A program made the translations under genes and the position numbers. Shown in pieces: positions 1 through 11,112 of a stretch of DNA of 64,000 nt. Position 1 is the stretch's first letter. Each line of letters begins with the position of its first letter. The DNA comes from Luzula sylvatica (taxonomy: Eukaryota; Streptophyta; Magnoliopsida; Poales; Juncaceae), in NCBI GenBank assembly GCA_946800325.1, contig OX326959.1:25613447-25677446 (forward strand). Reading direction: 5' to 3'. The notes below the pieces were generated by a model, which saw only the letters and a list, made by a program, of their open reading frames with translations, did not search any database and was not told the DNA's origin.

Positions 1-704
1 TTGGACATACCCACCTTTCCTCTAAAAGTTTTGATAACGTGAATATGATTTAACATCTTAAAAATTAACACTTAAATTCATGAATTAACATCTTAATTAA
101 TTGGGATTCATTCATAAATTAAAATCATAAATTAAGATGTTAAATCATGTATTTATAATTTTATATGTTCGTTTTTAAGATATTAAATTATAGCTACGTC
201 ATCAAACTATTGGAGGAGAATACTAGAGAGTTAACTATTTTATACTAAGATATGTGTATCTATATTAATTTTGGGATCTATCAATTTGATTGGGTATTTT
301 ACTTCATAAAACAAATCATACACTAATAAATATATGTGTATCTATATTATATGTAATATATGATGTTTGTGCAAACTATTTTGGAGTTTATAATGTAATA
401 AATAATTGTTATGTATTACTATAACATAGTGGCAGACCCATACATTAATTATGTAAGTTTGAAAACATACAAAAATCCAAATTTGGAAATTAACCTCGAT
501 AAAATGGAAATAAGCATACACAAAATAGCCAAATAGAAGCATTTTTTTAAATAATATATCTACAAATCATCAAGAAGCATTTCAAAAACCTTCATAAATC
601 CCCAAAAATCCATTGATTATTATTCACAATTTCTACCCTTTCTCTATAAACTTAACCCCAATTAATCAAGAAATTAATTTATTTATCCGCACCAGAAATA
701 AAAG
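1..704. other. AT-rich intergenic sequence
   Basis: No gene or clear repeat was recognised here. The stretch is A+T rich and holds only short ORFs without recognisable motifs. Its right part is the 3' flank of the small membrane-protein gene ending at 705. Confidence 0.5.
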
Positions 705-1034
705 CTACCCCATTTCACTTCGACCTCTCGATACCGCCTTGACAAAGAAGGCTGCAGCACCCACCACCAAAGCGGCGAAAATCGGCGGAATGAACACGTC
801 AGCAGTCGATCTACTCACTGACTTCGCCGGCAAACACACCGCCGATCCATCCATCGGAACCCACACCTTATCCCCGTTACAAACGCTCGGTTTCGAAATA
901 GACCAGACGAAGGCGATTTCGGGCGAAAACGACGTGATGATGACCGCCGTAGTCATCAACGCCGTCCACGCGGCTGCTTGACGGAGCATCGGACGACGCA
1001 GGAAGCAAATCAGTTTGCATAACAACGGCTTCAT
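705..1034 (-). CDS. Small plant-specific membrane protein, 109 aa
   Basis: A single-exon ORF of 109 residues starts at an ATG at 1034. It has two hydrophobic stretches, at about residues 22-45 (AAWTALMTTAVIITSF) and 80-98 (VFIPPIFAALVVGAAAFFV), so it is probably a two-pass membrane protein. The loop between them has a Cys pair (VCNGDKVWVP and AVCLPAK). The layout resembles a family of short uncharacterised plant transmembrane proteins with a conserved TSFSPE.AFV segment after the first helix; this is recalled, not searched. The coding part is GC-richer than its surroundings, as expected of a real gene. Function is unknown. Overlapping ORFs on both strands (613-981 plus, 877-1293 minus) look like shadows. 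Confidence 0.62.
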   Translation of the reverse strand: MKPLLCKLICFLRRPMLRQAAAWTALMTTAVIITSFSPEIAFVWSISKPSVCNGDKVWVPMDGSAVCLPAKSVSRSTADVFIPPIFAALVVGAAAFFVKAVSRGRSEMG

Positions 1035-1614
1035 CGCAGATCACCTCACAAGACTTGGCGATTGTACTAGCACAGAGGAAGAATGTAACTATGGCGGTGT
1101 AATTGCGATTGAGTGAGAGATTGTTGGGAGAGACTGAGAGAGAGAAGAGAGGGGTTTGAGTTGTTGAGCGAAGCGACGAAGAAGGGGATTCAAAATTATA
1201 TGCATCAGTAATATCTGTGTGGTCTGTGTAACGAGTAATATTATTGTTATAATGACTCGCTTTTAAGGGAATATAAGGGTTTAGAGGATGCATAATTTGT
1301 GAAGAAGAGTCGTGTGAGTGAGATGTGTCAGTTATGTGACTCTGTTAAATTACAAAAATGCCCTCAAGAACGTTATGACACGTGTCCAGTAGAAAGCGGA
1401 TTTTCAGCATGCATTTTCTGTGTGACTGTGTATTATTTTTTCTTGAAAGGATAAATGTGACAGTTTCGATTTTTGGAAGGGTAAATATGAAAATCCACTA
1501 TGATTCAATAAACTTATTAAGAAGCAAATTAAATAATTTATTTCGTCTTTAATTACAAATATTTACCACCTTATATTAAAAACAATAATAAGATCATTTC
1601 CAATAATCGAAAAA

Positions 1615-3458
1615 TCAAGATCTAACGGTGGAGGATTTGTGGACGACTAAAGAGAGAACGATGAATGAACAAAATGCAATAATAAGCTCGATAAGCATTA
1701 CAACCAACATGTAATTCAAGGAAACATAAGGGTATATAAAGAAAACAATCGCAATTGCAGCGCATTGCCACACTTTTAATTGCGCAAATGCCGCCTCCTA
1801 TCACAAAGAAAAAAATGTAATTTTAGTATTTTGTGAGTGTATATGAAAATTGTTAATTAATTTAATTACCTTGTTGTTTTTGAAAAGCAAGCCTAGAAAT
1901 GCACTTAGTTGTGTGTTTAGTACTCCATCTCCAACTCCCCAAATTGCACCCATGATTAGTGGATTCACAATTCCCATTATTCCCCCAGTTAATCTATAAA
2001 TTAAAAATATAATTGAACATATAAAAATCGGGATAATTATTAAGAAAAATTGAAATAATTAACCTGTAACCAAAAAGAAGCCAAAGGAGAACAAAAGCTT
2101 GAAGAAAGACTCCAATCGATACAATCCAAGTTATCGACTTAATTCCACTTGTCAATCTCCCCGCAATTAATGAACACTACAAAATAGTAAAATTGTAAAA
2201 TTATTTACTATTGAATACAATTTAAAAATTATTTTATTTATTTACAATTGCATCTGCAGTGCCGTAAACAGCCATTGCACCGCCAACTCCAGAAATCCCA
2301 ATTGCAGGTGTTACTATTTCCTTTGTATATTCAGCCCTAATTATATGTATTCAAATAATCAGAAAATATAAGGGTATTTTTGAAAATATAACAATTTACT
2401 ACTTACCAAACAAAGGCTTGTTGGAGGCCAGAATAAGAGATTAGAGGAATAAGTAAAAGCATTCGTTTATCCAATAATGGGGAGAAAGAAGATTTAATTA
2501 AGGAATTAAGAGAAGTGTAAACTTGTTTATTATTATTATCGATGAATTTTTCGTCTCGTTTGGATAAGAAACACATCATTATTATTCCAATTATCATGCA
2601 TATTAGAAATAAAGTGAATAATAGATTTTTTCCAGTGATTTTATCTCCTCCTCCTTCCTGTAAAAGATTATAAAATAATCATAATTAATGAAATTAGTAG
2701 GTTAATGGAAGTGTTAATTATGAGATTTATTATGCTTACACTATCTCTTAACAAGGCGAGAGACATTAAGTTTCCAATCACCTAATATAATTAAAAGAAT
2801 TCAAACAATTTAGGAAAAATTTCAGGAAAAAAACAATTTTTTTATATTTACTTGATGGCCAGCAAAAAGGCCCCAAAATTCTCCATTAAAATGGCCAATT
2901 ACAGTCCCTTCATGCAAATTATTATCTTCTGCATGACTTAGTGCCGAACAAGTAAGATAGGTACCCTAAATTCAAAACATATATACATATAAAAAATAGA
3001 ATATTAGTGAATAACTATGTCGTTTAATTAACAAAAATATTATATTACCTCTCCAACCCAAATTATAGAGGCAGTAAATCCAAGATAAATTGATGCTGGA
3101 ACCATTGTATACCTAAGTAATTTCAGTATAAATTATAAAATGAATATCTGATATATTGATAATATTAACCAATTTAGATGAATTTTGAAGAAATAAAATG
3201 CAAGTAATTAGATTTGTTTGTTACCATGAGGGTTTTAAATTGGCTGCAATGAAGAACAAATACCCACTGGTACCAAGAACAAGAGAGTTTTTCGATCCTA
3301 GAGTGGTAACAATCGGTGATGCCACGATGGAGAAGAGAGTGAATGAGAGATACAAAATCCCAAGCGAAATCGTCCCCAAATCTCCCTCCTGGTGATTAAT
3401 CACACAATCGAGTGAAATTATGAAACAATCAATTGTGAATTTCCATCTAATTTTCATC

Positions 3459-3526
<68 letters not shown>

Positions 3527-3719
3527 CAGTATTCACAGTGCTTTCTAAGTTCTGAGCGGCGCCGTAAGCTGAGAAAACGAACAAGAAAGCGAAGCTGAGT
3601 ATATGCAAATCCTTAGTGTGACTCTTCGCCGTCCGTACACCACCGGCGGAAGGAGTAGCGGCGTTGCCGTCGTCGTTTACTAGCACGACGAGGGGATCCC
3701 TCTCCTCGATCGAGCCCAT
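1615..3719 (-). CDS. UNC93-like membrane protein (spliced, about 9 exons)
   Basis: Exons read on the minus strand join into a multi-pass membrane protein like plant UNC93-like protein 3, a major-facilitator-type family related to UNC-93 potassium-channel regulators. Exon 1 (3719-3528) gives MGSIEERDPL...AAQNLESTVNT. Exon 2 (3388-3225) gives EGDLGTISLGILY...NLKPSW. Exon 3 (3112-3049) gives YTMVPASIYLG...WVGE. Later exons give GTYLTCSALSHAEDNNLHEG and GEFWGLFAGHQ (about 2853-2974), VIGNLMSLALL (about 2741-2782), ITGKNLLFTLFLICMIIGII through GGAMAVYGTADA (about 2250-2657), GRLTSGIKSITWIVSIGV (about 2064-2175), LTGGIMGIVNPLIMGAIWGV (about 1870-1992) and EAAFAQLKVW...HKSSTVRS (1798-1615). The exon 1-3 phases checked fit GT..AG splicing. 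No disabling change was noticed. The transported or regulated substrate is not established for the plant proteins. Confidence 0.85.
3461..3522. repeat. (AG)31 microsatellite inside intron 1 of the UNC93-like gene
   Basis: A perfect 62-bp AG repeat reads as (CT)n in the direction of the gene. It begins five bases after the exon 1 splice donor (3527) and fills nearly half of the 139-nt intron. Confidence 0.97.
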
Positions 3720-3952
3720 GGCCAGTGAGATTCCCTTTGATTCCTGTGATGGATCTAGTGGATCTGCTGATATAAGGTATTATTTATTGTAGGAGCACTT
3801 CGCGTGAAGAACTCAAATACCCCCAATATCATTGTCTAAGTAGTGAAGTCAATGATTAATGGAAAAAAAATATTAATATACACATATTTACAGTAAAATA
3901 TTATACATAAACAAAATAATAACCTTTGGGATTCGAGGGATAATATTATATA
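3720..3952. other. Upstream region of the UNC93-like gene
   Basis: This is the 5' flank of the minus-strand gene and probably holds its promoter. No convincing core element was identified by eye. It ends where the Helitron-like repeat begins. Confidence 0.4.
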
Positions 3953-4812
3953 TTAACTTTATCCCCGCGCAATTACGCGGGACAACATATTTTTTTTTTA
4001 CATATTTTTTATATAATTATTTAAATAGAATTAACTCGTGTGCGAATTAACGCGCGTGCGTTTGAACTAAATTAATCTAATCATGACATATTTGCAAATA
4101 TCACGATGTCAATAGATGCATAAGATTCATGAAATTAATCTATCACGGATATTATTTTCTGATATAATTTGTATAAATAGCATTTGTTCAGGTGCTTTTA
4201 AAATCGATTAATATAATCATGACATATTCATAAATATATTTGATGTCAATAGATGCATTATAGTTACGGTTCATTAAAGGATCACAATGTGTCATATGGA
4301 TACAACGGGCAAATGACAAAAAAACTCGCATAAATTTGAGGTTACAAAATTTCATATATACCCGTGCAAAATGACCAAATACAAAAAAAAATTGAAAAGC
4401 AAAAAAATGACCAAAATGTAAAAAGAAAAAAAATTGGGTAAAAAAGAAAATTACAAAAAAAAAATTAAACTTACGAAATTGCATACATAATCCTGCCCAA
4501 TGAGCAAATAAAAAAAAATTGGAAAATAAGAAAAAATGATCAAAATGTAAAAAAGGACCAAAATATAAAAAAAAAATCAAAATGTAAAAAATTACCAAAA
4601 TATAAAATAGGAAAAAATGTAAAAAATGTAAAAAATGACCAAAATATAAATAAAAAAGACCAAAATATAAAATAAGAAAAAAGGACCAAAATGTAAATAA
4701 ACAAGGACCAAAATATAAATAAAAAAGGACCAAAATATAAAAAACGCCTTGATGACGTGGAGGCTTAGAATTGCAAGAAATTTGTTTACTTTATACATAT
4801 TATTAATATAGA
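3953..4812 (-). mobile_element. Helitron-like non-autonomous element, copy 1
   Basis: On the minus strand the element ends in a GC palindrome followed by GGGGATAAAGTTAA and then a host T, which is the Helitron 3' layout (hairpin about 10 nt before a YTRR end, insertion between A and T). The AT-rich 5' side reads TCTATATTAATAATATG followed by TATAAAGTAAACAA. The interior is a run of degenerate units of the type accaaaatataaaaaa. A second copy lies at 15067-17456. The 3' end is clear; the 5' edge is less certain because the copies differ there. No Rep/helicase coding region is present. Confidence 0.6.
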
Positions 4813-4815
4813 GGC

Positions 4816-5059
4816 TTGCTAAGAAGAATCCAAAAAGAATCCACGCATGCAAAATATACTGATAAAATTAGCAAAATATATTATTCAAATTAGCAAAATA
4901 TACTGATGAATCAAATATGTAAACATAGTTAAAATTTAGAATAAAATAATATATTTTCAACAGTATATTTTGATAAATACAAAAATATATTTTACTAATT
5001 TCAACATTATATTTTGATCTTTGGATTCTTTTTTGAATTTTTTTTATGGATTCTTGTTA

Positions 5060-5061
<2 letters not shown>
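4816..5061. mobile_element. Small inverted-repeat element (MITE-like)
   Basis: The left end GCTAAGAAGAATCCA and the reverse complement of the right end, GCTAACAAGAATCCA, form imperfect terminal inverted repeats. They flank about 245 bp of AT-rich DNA with repeated agcaaaatatact words. No target-site duplication could be read because a TA repeat abuts the right end. Confidence 0.4.

Positions 5062-5120
<59 letters not shown>
5062..5120. repeat. (TA)n microsatellite
   Basis: About 59 bp of uninterrupted TA repeat, directly next to the preceding inverted-repeat element. Confidence 0.95.
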
Positions 5121-5124
<4 letters not shown>

Positions 5125-5256
5125 ATTTAGTTAAATTATTACAAAATGCCGTTTATCCTGTCCCCGTATTTCAAATGTAAAGGCAGTAGAACAATGTTAA
5201 ATCGGCATAAACATATATTAAATCTCATCTAATCAAACTATAGCACATCAAAAAAT

Positions 5257-5425
5257 GAGTAATGATAAAACCCATGAATTTGTCCATGAATTTGTCCATG
5301 AATGGACACGTGGCACTTCGTGATTGGTTGTATTAAAGTTGGGAAATAATGCAACCAATCACGAGATGCCACGTGTCCATTCATGGACAAATTCATGGAC
5401 AAATTCATGGATTCTATCATTACTC
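5257..5425. mobile_element. Mutator-type foldback MITE, 169 bp
   Basis: The element is almost wholly palindromic. It starts GAGTAATGATA and ends TATCATTACTC, with each arm holding repeated words of the type AATTTGTCCATG and an ACGTGGCA/TGCCACGT segment. The flanks tcaaaaaat (5248-5256) and tcaaaaaaa (5426-5434) form a 9-bp duplication with one mismatch, which points to Mutator-type transposition. It has no coding capacity. Confidence 0.85.
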
Positions 5426-5554
5426 TCAAAAAAATATAAATTCAACAATACATCATGCTTATTTATAATAGACAAGACATCATGCTTATGTCATGTTTAT
5501 TTCATATTGTGAAACAATGTTTGTATATATACTCAAATTTCATCATCAATGTAA

Positions 5555-6601
5555 GGGAAATTTTACTGTTTAGACAGGATTAGTTTCGTATTACCAAAAA
5601 TAGACCAATTAGTTTCAAAATTTGAGAAATAACACTCTCGACCTTTGAAAAGTCGAGAAATTGGTAAAATGCTCGACCTTTCAAAAGTCGAGCGATTTTA
5701 TACCTTAAACACCCCCATTTGCAGACTTAACAGAGTAATTAGGTCCCTAATCTGCCACCTCACCTGTTCGACTTTTGAAAAGTCGGTAGCTGTGCCACGT
5801 CACCCGTTCAACTTTTGAAAGGTCGAGGGGAATCAAACATGGAAATTTTCATCTAACCCCCTTAATTTTCTTTAATTTGCAAAAATTACAAGACCCCCTA
5901 ACTTTTCTTCAATTTGCAATTAAGCCCCTCTAAGGATATTTCATGGAATTGCTATTTTTTGGGACCAAAATACCCCTCTATTTTTCATCTTTAAATTTAA
6001 TAAACATATTTTTGTATTATTTTATTAATTTAAAATCACTATAAATATTTTTTAAAATATACTAATTATAAAAAAGTATATGTTACATACATAATTTTAA
6101 TTCTTTATTTATTATATATTTTATCATAATAACTAAAATTAAATAAAAAAATTATATAAAAAATATAGGGGTATTTTGGTCCCAAAAAAATAGCAATTCC
6201 ATGAAATACCCCTAGAGGGGTTTAATTGCAAATTCAAGAAAAGTTAGGGGGTCTTGTTTAGTTAGGGAATTTTTGCAAATTAAAGAAAATTAAGGGGGTT
6301 AGATGAAAATTTCCATGTTTGATTCCCCTCGACCTTTCAAAAGTTGAACGGGTGACGTGGCACAGCTACCGACTTTTCAAAAGTCGAACAGGTGAGGTGG
6401 CAGATTAGGGACCTAATTACTCTGTTAAGTCTGCAAACGGGGGGTGTTTAAGGTATAAAATCGCTCGACTTTTGAAAGGTCGAGCATTTTACCAATTTCT
6501 CGACTTTTCAAAGGTCGGGAGTGTTATTTCTCAAATTTTGAAACTAATTGGTCTATTTTTGGTAATACGAAACTAATCCTGTCTAAACAGTAAAATTTCC
6601 C
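5555..6601. mobile_element. Mutator-like foldback element 1 (CGAC-word family), 1047 bp
   Basis: Long terminal inverted repeats of roughly 430 bp start GGGAAATTTTACTGTTTAG and run in to a short AT-rich centre (about 6000-6170). A perfect 9-bp duplication, tcaatgtaa, lies at 5546-5554 and 6602-6610, the Mutator signature. Each arm holds four short palindromic words of the type CGACCTTTGAAAAGTCG or CGACTTTTGAAAGGTCG. No transposase is visible, so it is non-autonomous. Confidence 0.9.
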
Positions 6602-6610
6602 TCAATGTAA

Positions 6611-6876
6611 TCTTTATCTTAACTCAACAATGTCAGTCATGGATTTTTTGCTCCCATCTATTTCTTCTCTCTTGGCCCATAATCTTTATTTTTCTGCGAC
6701 TTCTTCGGTAACGATGAGTCTTCTCATCTGTTCGACAATTCTCTCTCCATGATACAAAGAAGAAGACAGCGAAAAATGGTCTATTGGGATCTTGGTTGGT
6801 GTTTGTACAGAAATTAATTGAATTGCTTTGAGGTCGAGCTAGATCTGCACACATGGATTTTTTTTGACATGTAGCA
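6611..6876. other. Spacer between two Mutator-like elements
   Basis: This is host DNA between element 1 and element 2. The ORF at 6633-6908 on the minus strand runs into the next element and shows no recognisable domain. The segment ending gacatgtagcattttgaaaa resembles one at 10541-10566, so it may itself be a repeat. Confidence 0.4.
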
Positions 6877-6885
6877 TTTTGAAAA

Positions 6886-9368
6886 GGAAATTTTCCAACA
6901 GTAACCAAGTTACTGAAATTAATTCACGAAATAACCAAGTTTTGAACATAATTACCAAAATGTCTTTTGCGGGGTACCATTCAGCGCCTTTTTTGCTGGG
7001 CGGGGAATGGTTCAGCGCCTTTTCTTAATTACGCGCTGAACAGATAATTAAAAGGGGGGCGAGCTTTGAAACAGCGCTTAGTGATAAGGCGGGCTTTGAA
7101 ATAGCGCTATGGTGAAAAGGCGCTGTTTGAAACTGCGCCTTTTATATACCAAATATTTAAAAAAAAAAAATTATTCTACTCCAAAATATACCCGCCGAAT
7201 TATCCATTATTTAGTTATTACGTCCAATTATATCGATAATTAAGAAATATAATTAAATATTCTGTAAAATTTATTCAAATTTATGAATTTGAATAATTAT
7301 TAATTATGGATTAAGTTAACAGCTAACATGTATTGGTTATCATTTTCATTAAATATACTAATTAGAACATAGAGATGTTACGGTAAAATCTGGGGAAATA
7401 TATCATATTTCGAATTAAAATCAACCTCGACTTTTGAAAAAAAATGATAATTAGTACACGTTAGTTGTTAACTTAATCCATAATTAATAATTATTTAAAT
7501 TCATAAATTCGAATAAATTTTACTGAATATTTAATTATATATCTTAATTATCGATATAATTGGACGTAATAACTAAATAATGGAGAATTCGGCAGGTACA
7601 TCTTGGAGGGGTTTAATTTTTTCTTTTTTTAATATCTGACACATTTGAAAAAAAAATAAAAAAAATTATTCCACTCCAAGATGTACCTGCCGAATTCTCC
7701 ATTATTTAGTTATTACGTCCAATTATATCGATAATTAAGATATATAATTAAATATTCAGTAAAATTTATTCGAATTTATGAATTTGAATAATTATTAATT
7801 ATGGATTAAGTTAACAGCTAACATGTATTGGTTATCATTTTCATTAAATATACTAATTAGAACATAGAGATGTTACGGTAAAATCTGAGAAAATATATCA
7901 TATTTCGAATTAAAATCAACCTCGACTTTTGAAAAAAAATGATAATTAGTACACGTTAGTTGTTAACTTAATCCATAATTAATAATTATTTAAATTCATA
8001 AATTCGAATAAATTTTACTGAATATTTAATTATATATCTTAATTATCGATATAATTGGACGTAATAACTAAATAATGGAGAATTCGGCAGGTACATCTTG
8101 GAGAGATTTAATTTTTTCTTTTTTTAATATCTGACACGTTTGAAAAAAAATAAAAAAAATTATTTCACTCCAAGATGTACCTGCCGAATTCTCCATTATT
8201 TAGTTATTACGTCCAATTATATCGATAATTAAGATATATAATTAAATATTCAGTAAAATTTATTCGAATTTATGAATTTAAATAATTATTAATTATGGAT
8301 TAAGTTAACAGCTAACATGTATTGGTTATCATTTTCATTAAATATACTAATTAGAACATAGAGATGTTACGGTAAAATCTGAGAAAATATATCATATTTC
8401 GAATTAAAATCAACCTCGACTTTTGAAAAAAAATGATAATTAGTACACGTTAGTTGTTAACTTAATCCATAATTAATAATTATTTAAATTCATAAATTCG
8501 AATAAATTTTACTGAATATTTAATTATATATCTTAATTATCGATATAATTGGACGTAATAACTAAATAATGGAGAATTCGGCGTGTACACTTTGGAGGGG
8601 TTTAACTTTTTATATATTTTTTCAACAGTGTCACGTGTCAGATATTAAAAATAAGAAAATTAATTTCCTCCAAGATGTACCTGCCGAATTCTCCATTATA
8701 TAGTTATTACGTTCAATTATATTGATAATTAAGATATATAATTAAATATTCAGTAAAATTTATTCAAATTTAAGTATTCGAATAATTATTAATTATGTAT
8801 TAAGTTAACAGCTAACATGTACTGGTTATCATTTTAATTAAATATACTAATTATAACATAGAAATGTTGTGAAAAAATTTGGATAATTTCGATTCGTATA
8901 TTTAATTAAAATAGTAACCATTACATATTAGCTGTTAACTTAATACATAATTAATATTCATTCAAATTCATAAATTTGAATAAATTTTACAGAATATTTA
9001 ATTATATTTCTTAATTATCAACATAATTGAACGTAATAACTAAATAATGGATAATTCGGAGGGTATATTTTGGAGTAGAATAATTTTTTTTTTTTTAAAT
9101 ATTTGGTATATAAAAGGCGCAGTTTCAAACAGCGCCTTTTCACCATGGCGCTATTTCAAAGCCCGTCTTTTCACTAGGCGCTGTTTCAAAGCTCGCCCCC
9201 CTTTTAATTATCTGTTCAGCGCGTAATTAAGAAAAGGCGCTGAACCATTCCCCGCCCAGCAAAAAGGCGCTGAATGGTACCCCGCAAAAGACATTTTGGT
9301 AATTATGTTCAAAACTTGGTTATTTCGTGAATTAATTTCAGTAACTTGGTTACTGTTGGAAAATTTCC
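6886..9368. mobile_element. Mutator-like foldback element 2 (GGCGCT-word family) with four internal palindromes, 2483 bp
   Basis: The terminal inverted repeats begin GGAAATTTTCCAACAG, and a perfect 9-bp duplication, ttttgaaaa, lies at 6877-6885 and 9369-9377. The arms (about 6886-7150 and 9105-9368) carry repeated words such as GGCGCTGTTTGAAACTGCGC and its complement. Between them are four head-to-tail units, each a palindrome of about 430-450 bp (about 7172-7615, 7664-8106, 8155-8605, 8655-9085). Units 2 and 3 are nearly identical to each other. No protein-coding region is seen. Confidence 0.9.
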
Positions 9369-9377
9369 TTTTGAAAA

Positions 9378-9660
9378 CCCAATTTGCAAAAATAGCTAGC
9401 CAAATATGCAATTTGCAAATTTTGCTCTTTGGCCATAGACTTTGGCGAAGAGATTACTTTTTCGTCAGAGATTATGACGAAATATTTAACCATAAAGTTT
9501 GCACGTTAACCTGAAAAAAAAATGTTAATTAAGATTCTTTCGCCAAGCTTTATAACGAAAGAGTGAATATTCTATAATTGTTTCCGTAACAAAAAAATTA
9601 CACTTTCGCCAGTCCAGTTGGCGAAATTACAGGTACCACCACCTTTATAGGAACTTTTCT
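9378..9660. repeat. Possible remnant of a further foldback element with GGCGAAA words
   Basis: Short inverted words recur: tttggcgaag, cgtcagagattatgacg, tttcgccaag, and ctttcgccagtccagttggcgaaa. This is the same style as the word arrays in the neighbouring Mutator-like elements but with a different word. No intact ends or target duplication were found, so it may be a truncated relative. Confidence 0.35.
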
Positions 9661-9939
9661 GTAAGATTGTTGTAAGGAGATATCTGTAAATATGTTATTA
9701 TTTTTTATGGTATGTCCCAATTGAATTATGTTTGATCTCTTCGATTTGATATTGTTTGTCGAATGATTCTGTGAAAGTTGAGAGTTTTATCTTGAATTTT
9801 CAATTTATTTATATTTTTCTATTAATTATGGATTTATTTGAAAAAATAGCATTACAAGATTTTTTTTTTATGTTTAAAAATCTACAAAAATTAGTTCTGC
9901 ATTTTGTAATTGTTTGTGCATCATTTTCATGTTTGTAGA

Positions 9940-10009
9940 TTTGTATGTTTACTTAAAAAATAAAAAGATAAAAAAATATTGGAATAATTATATTAAATTG
10001 CTATAAAAA

Positions 10010-10054
<45 letters not shown>

Positions 10055-10500
10055 TTCTGTTATATCATGTTTTGTAAAATAAATTGCACTGATTTCTACA
10101 TTATTTAAAATCACCAAAAATATCATTCTTGATATTGATTGTGTCTATTTTTTTCATGATCTTATCTCACTAAATTTCATTAATTTCTCTATTTATTGTG
10201 ATTTTTAGAAGTTCGTCTATAAAAATTTCCGCAATTGATAGATGAATTTATAGATGAATTTCTAAAAATCATAACAAATAGACAAAAAATGGAATTGAAT
10301 GACATAAGATATTAAACAAACTACACACAATAAATATTAAGCAGGATATTTCTTGGTGATTTTAAAAGATATAGAAAGTAGCCAAATCTATTTTACAAAA
10401 CATGACACGAGAATTTTCATAGCAATTTAACATAATTATCCAAACATTTTTTATTTTTTATTTTCTAATTAAACAGACAAATATTTGCAAATTTACTTAG
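9940..10500. repeat. Large imperfect inverted repeat (foldback) centred near 10230
   Basis: The left arm (about 9940-10225) is matched in reverse complement by the right arm (about 10240-10500). Examples are catgttttgtaaaata against tattttacaaaacatg, and gtgatttttagaagttcgtc against gaatttctaaaaatcataac. The arms are diverged, so the element is old. Ends and target duplication were not defined. The poly-C run sits in the left arm only. Confidence 0.65.
10011..10053. repeat. Homopolymer run of 43 cytosines
   Basis: There are forty-three consecutive C between ataaaaat and gttctgtt. In the opposite arm of the surrounding foldback the matching place reads gaaaattctcgtgtcatg, with no C run, so the tract was gained in one arm. 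The length given is that of the assembly; homopolymers of this size are poorly measured by sequencing. Confidence 0.95.
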
Positions 10501-10618
10501 AGGATTCTGTCACAGAAATTGAAACCAATAAGTGCTCAATTTTGCTGACATGTAGCATGTTGAAAAACCTTCTAATTAAACAGACAAATATTTTTTACTT
10601 AGACAAATATTGGCGAGG

Positions 10619-10692
10619 ATTTCACAATCAATCATCCATAACATACAAACTAAAACCTAATTTAAAACAAACGCTAATCACAGAATCCTCCC
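10619..10692 (-). pseudogene. Duplicated 3' flank of the histone H2B gene
   Basis: About 74 bp here match 12171-12244, the sequence just downstream of the H2B stop codon, at very high identity (for example cataacatacaaactaaaac and aaacaaacgctaatcacaga). The copy is in the same orientation as the H2B gene and stops where the coding region would begin. It is a detached piece of 3' untranslated region, not a gene. Confidence 0.85.
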
Positions 10693-10855
10693 AATAAGTG
10701 ACACGAGAAGGTTTTTCATTTTAAATCCTAATTAAAAAATTTAATTACTATCATAATCAACAAGGAGCATTTAATTAACATTAATATCTACATAAATTTA
10801 TAATTAATAATAATTAATTGTTAATTATGTATACTTTTGTTAGTTAAAGTTATTA

Positions 10856-10875
10856 ATTCTTATATATAAAGTAAA
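10856..10875 (+). mobile_element. Possible Helitron 5' end
   Basis: The string TTCTTATATATAAAGTAAAG closely resembles the 5' side of the Helitron-like copies (ACTTATATATAAAGTAAAC in their own orientation). If so, an element would start here and run right, and the exon-like fragments at 11.1-12.0 kb could be captured DNA. No matching 3' end was found. Confidence 0.25.
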
Positions 10876-11112
10876 GAAAAATGCAAGTTTTTACTGCTTC
10901 CACGTCATTCATTTACTGTTGACCGTCTGATCAGACAGTAAAATTTAACTTTTGATCTTGACCGTCCATTTCTGATGAGCTCGGTTTATGTACACCGAAA
11001 TTATTTCATGTCTTGGTCCATCGTGGACCAAGTCCATGTTGCCTCCCACGAATAAAAGCCTTTGCTCCTTCTCTCTCTTCATTTTTGGGGTCACGTTCTA
11101 CAGAATTTTGCG

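Noticed and set aside
613..1293. Plus-strand ORF 613-981 and minus-strand ORF 877-1293
   Set aside because: Both overlap the membrane-protein ORF in other frames and show no independent motif; the second has no conserved feature.
3447..3719. 90-residue ORF ending in a Ser-Leu repeat
   Set aside because: It is exon 1 of the UNC93-like gene read through into the CT microsatellite of intron 1.
4188..4852. Phe/Leu/Tyr-rich minus-strand ORFs, also at 15373-16109
   Set aside because: They arise from the accaaaatgtaaaa minisatellite of the Helitron-like repeat and differ freely between copies.
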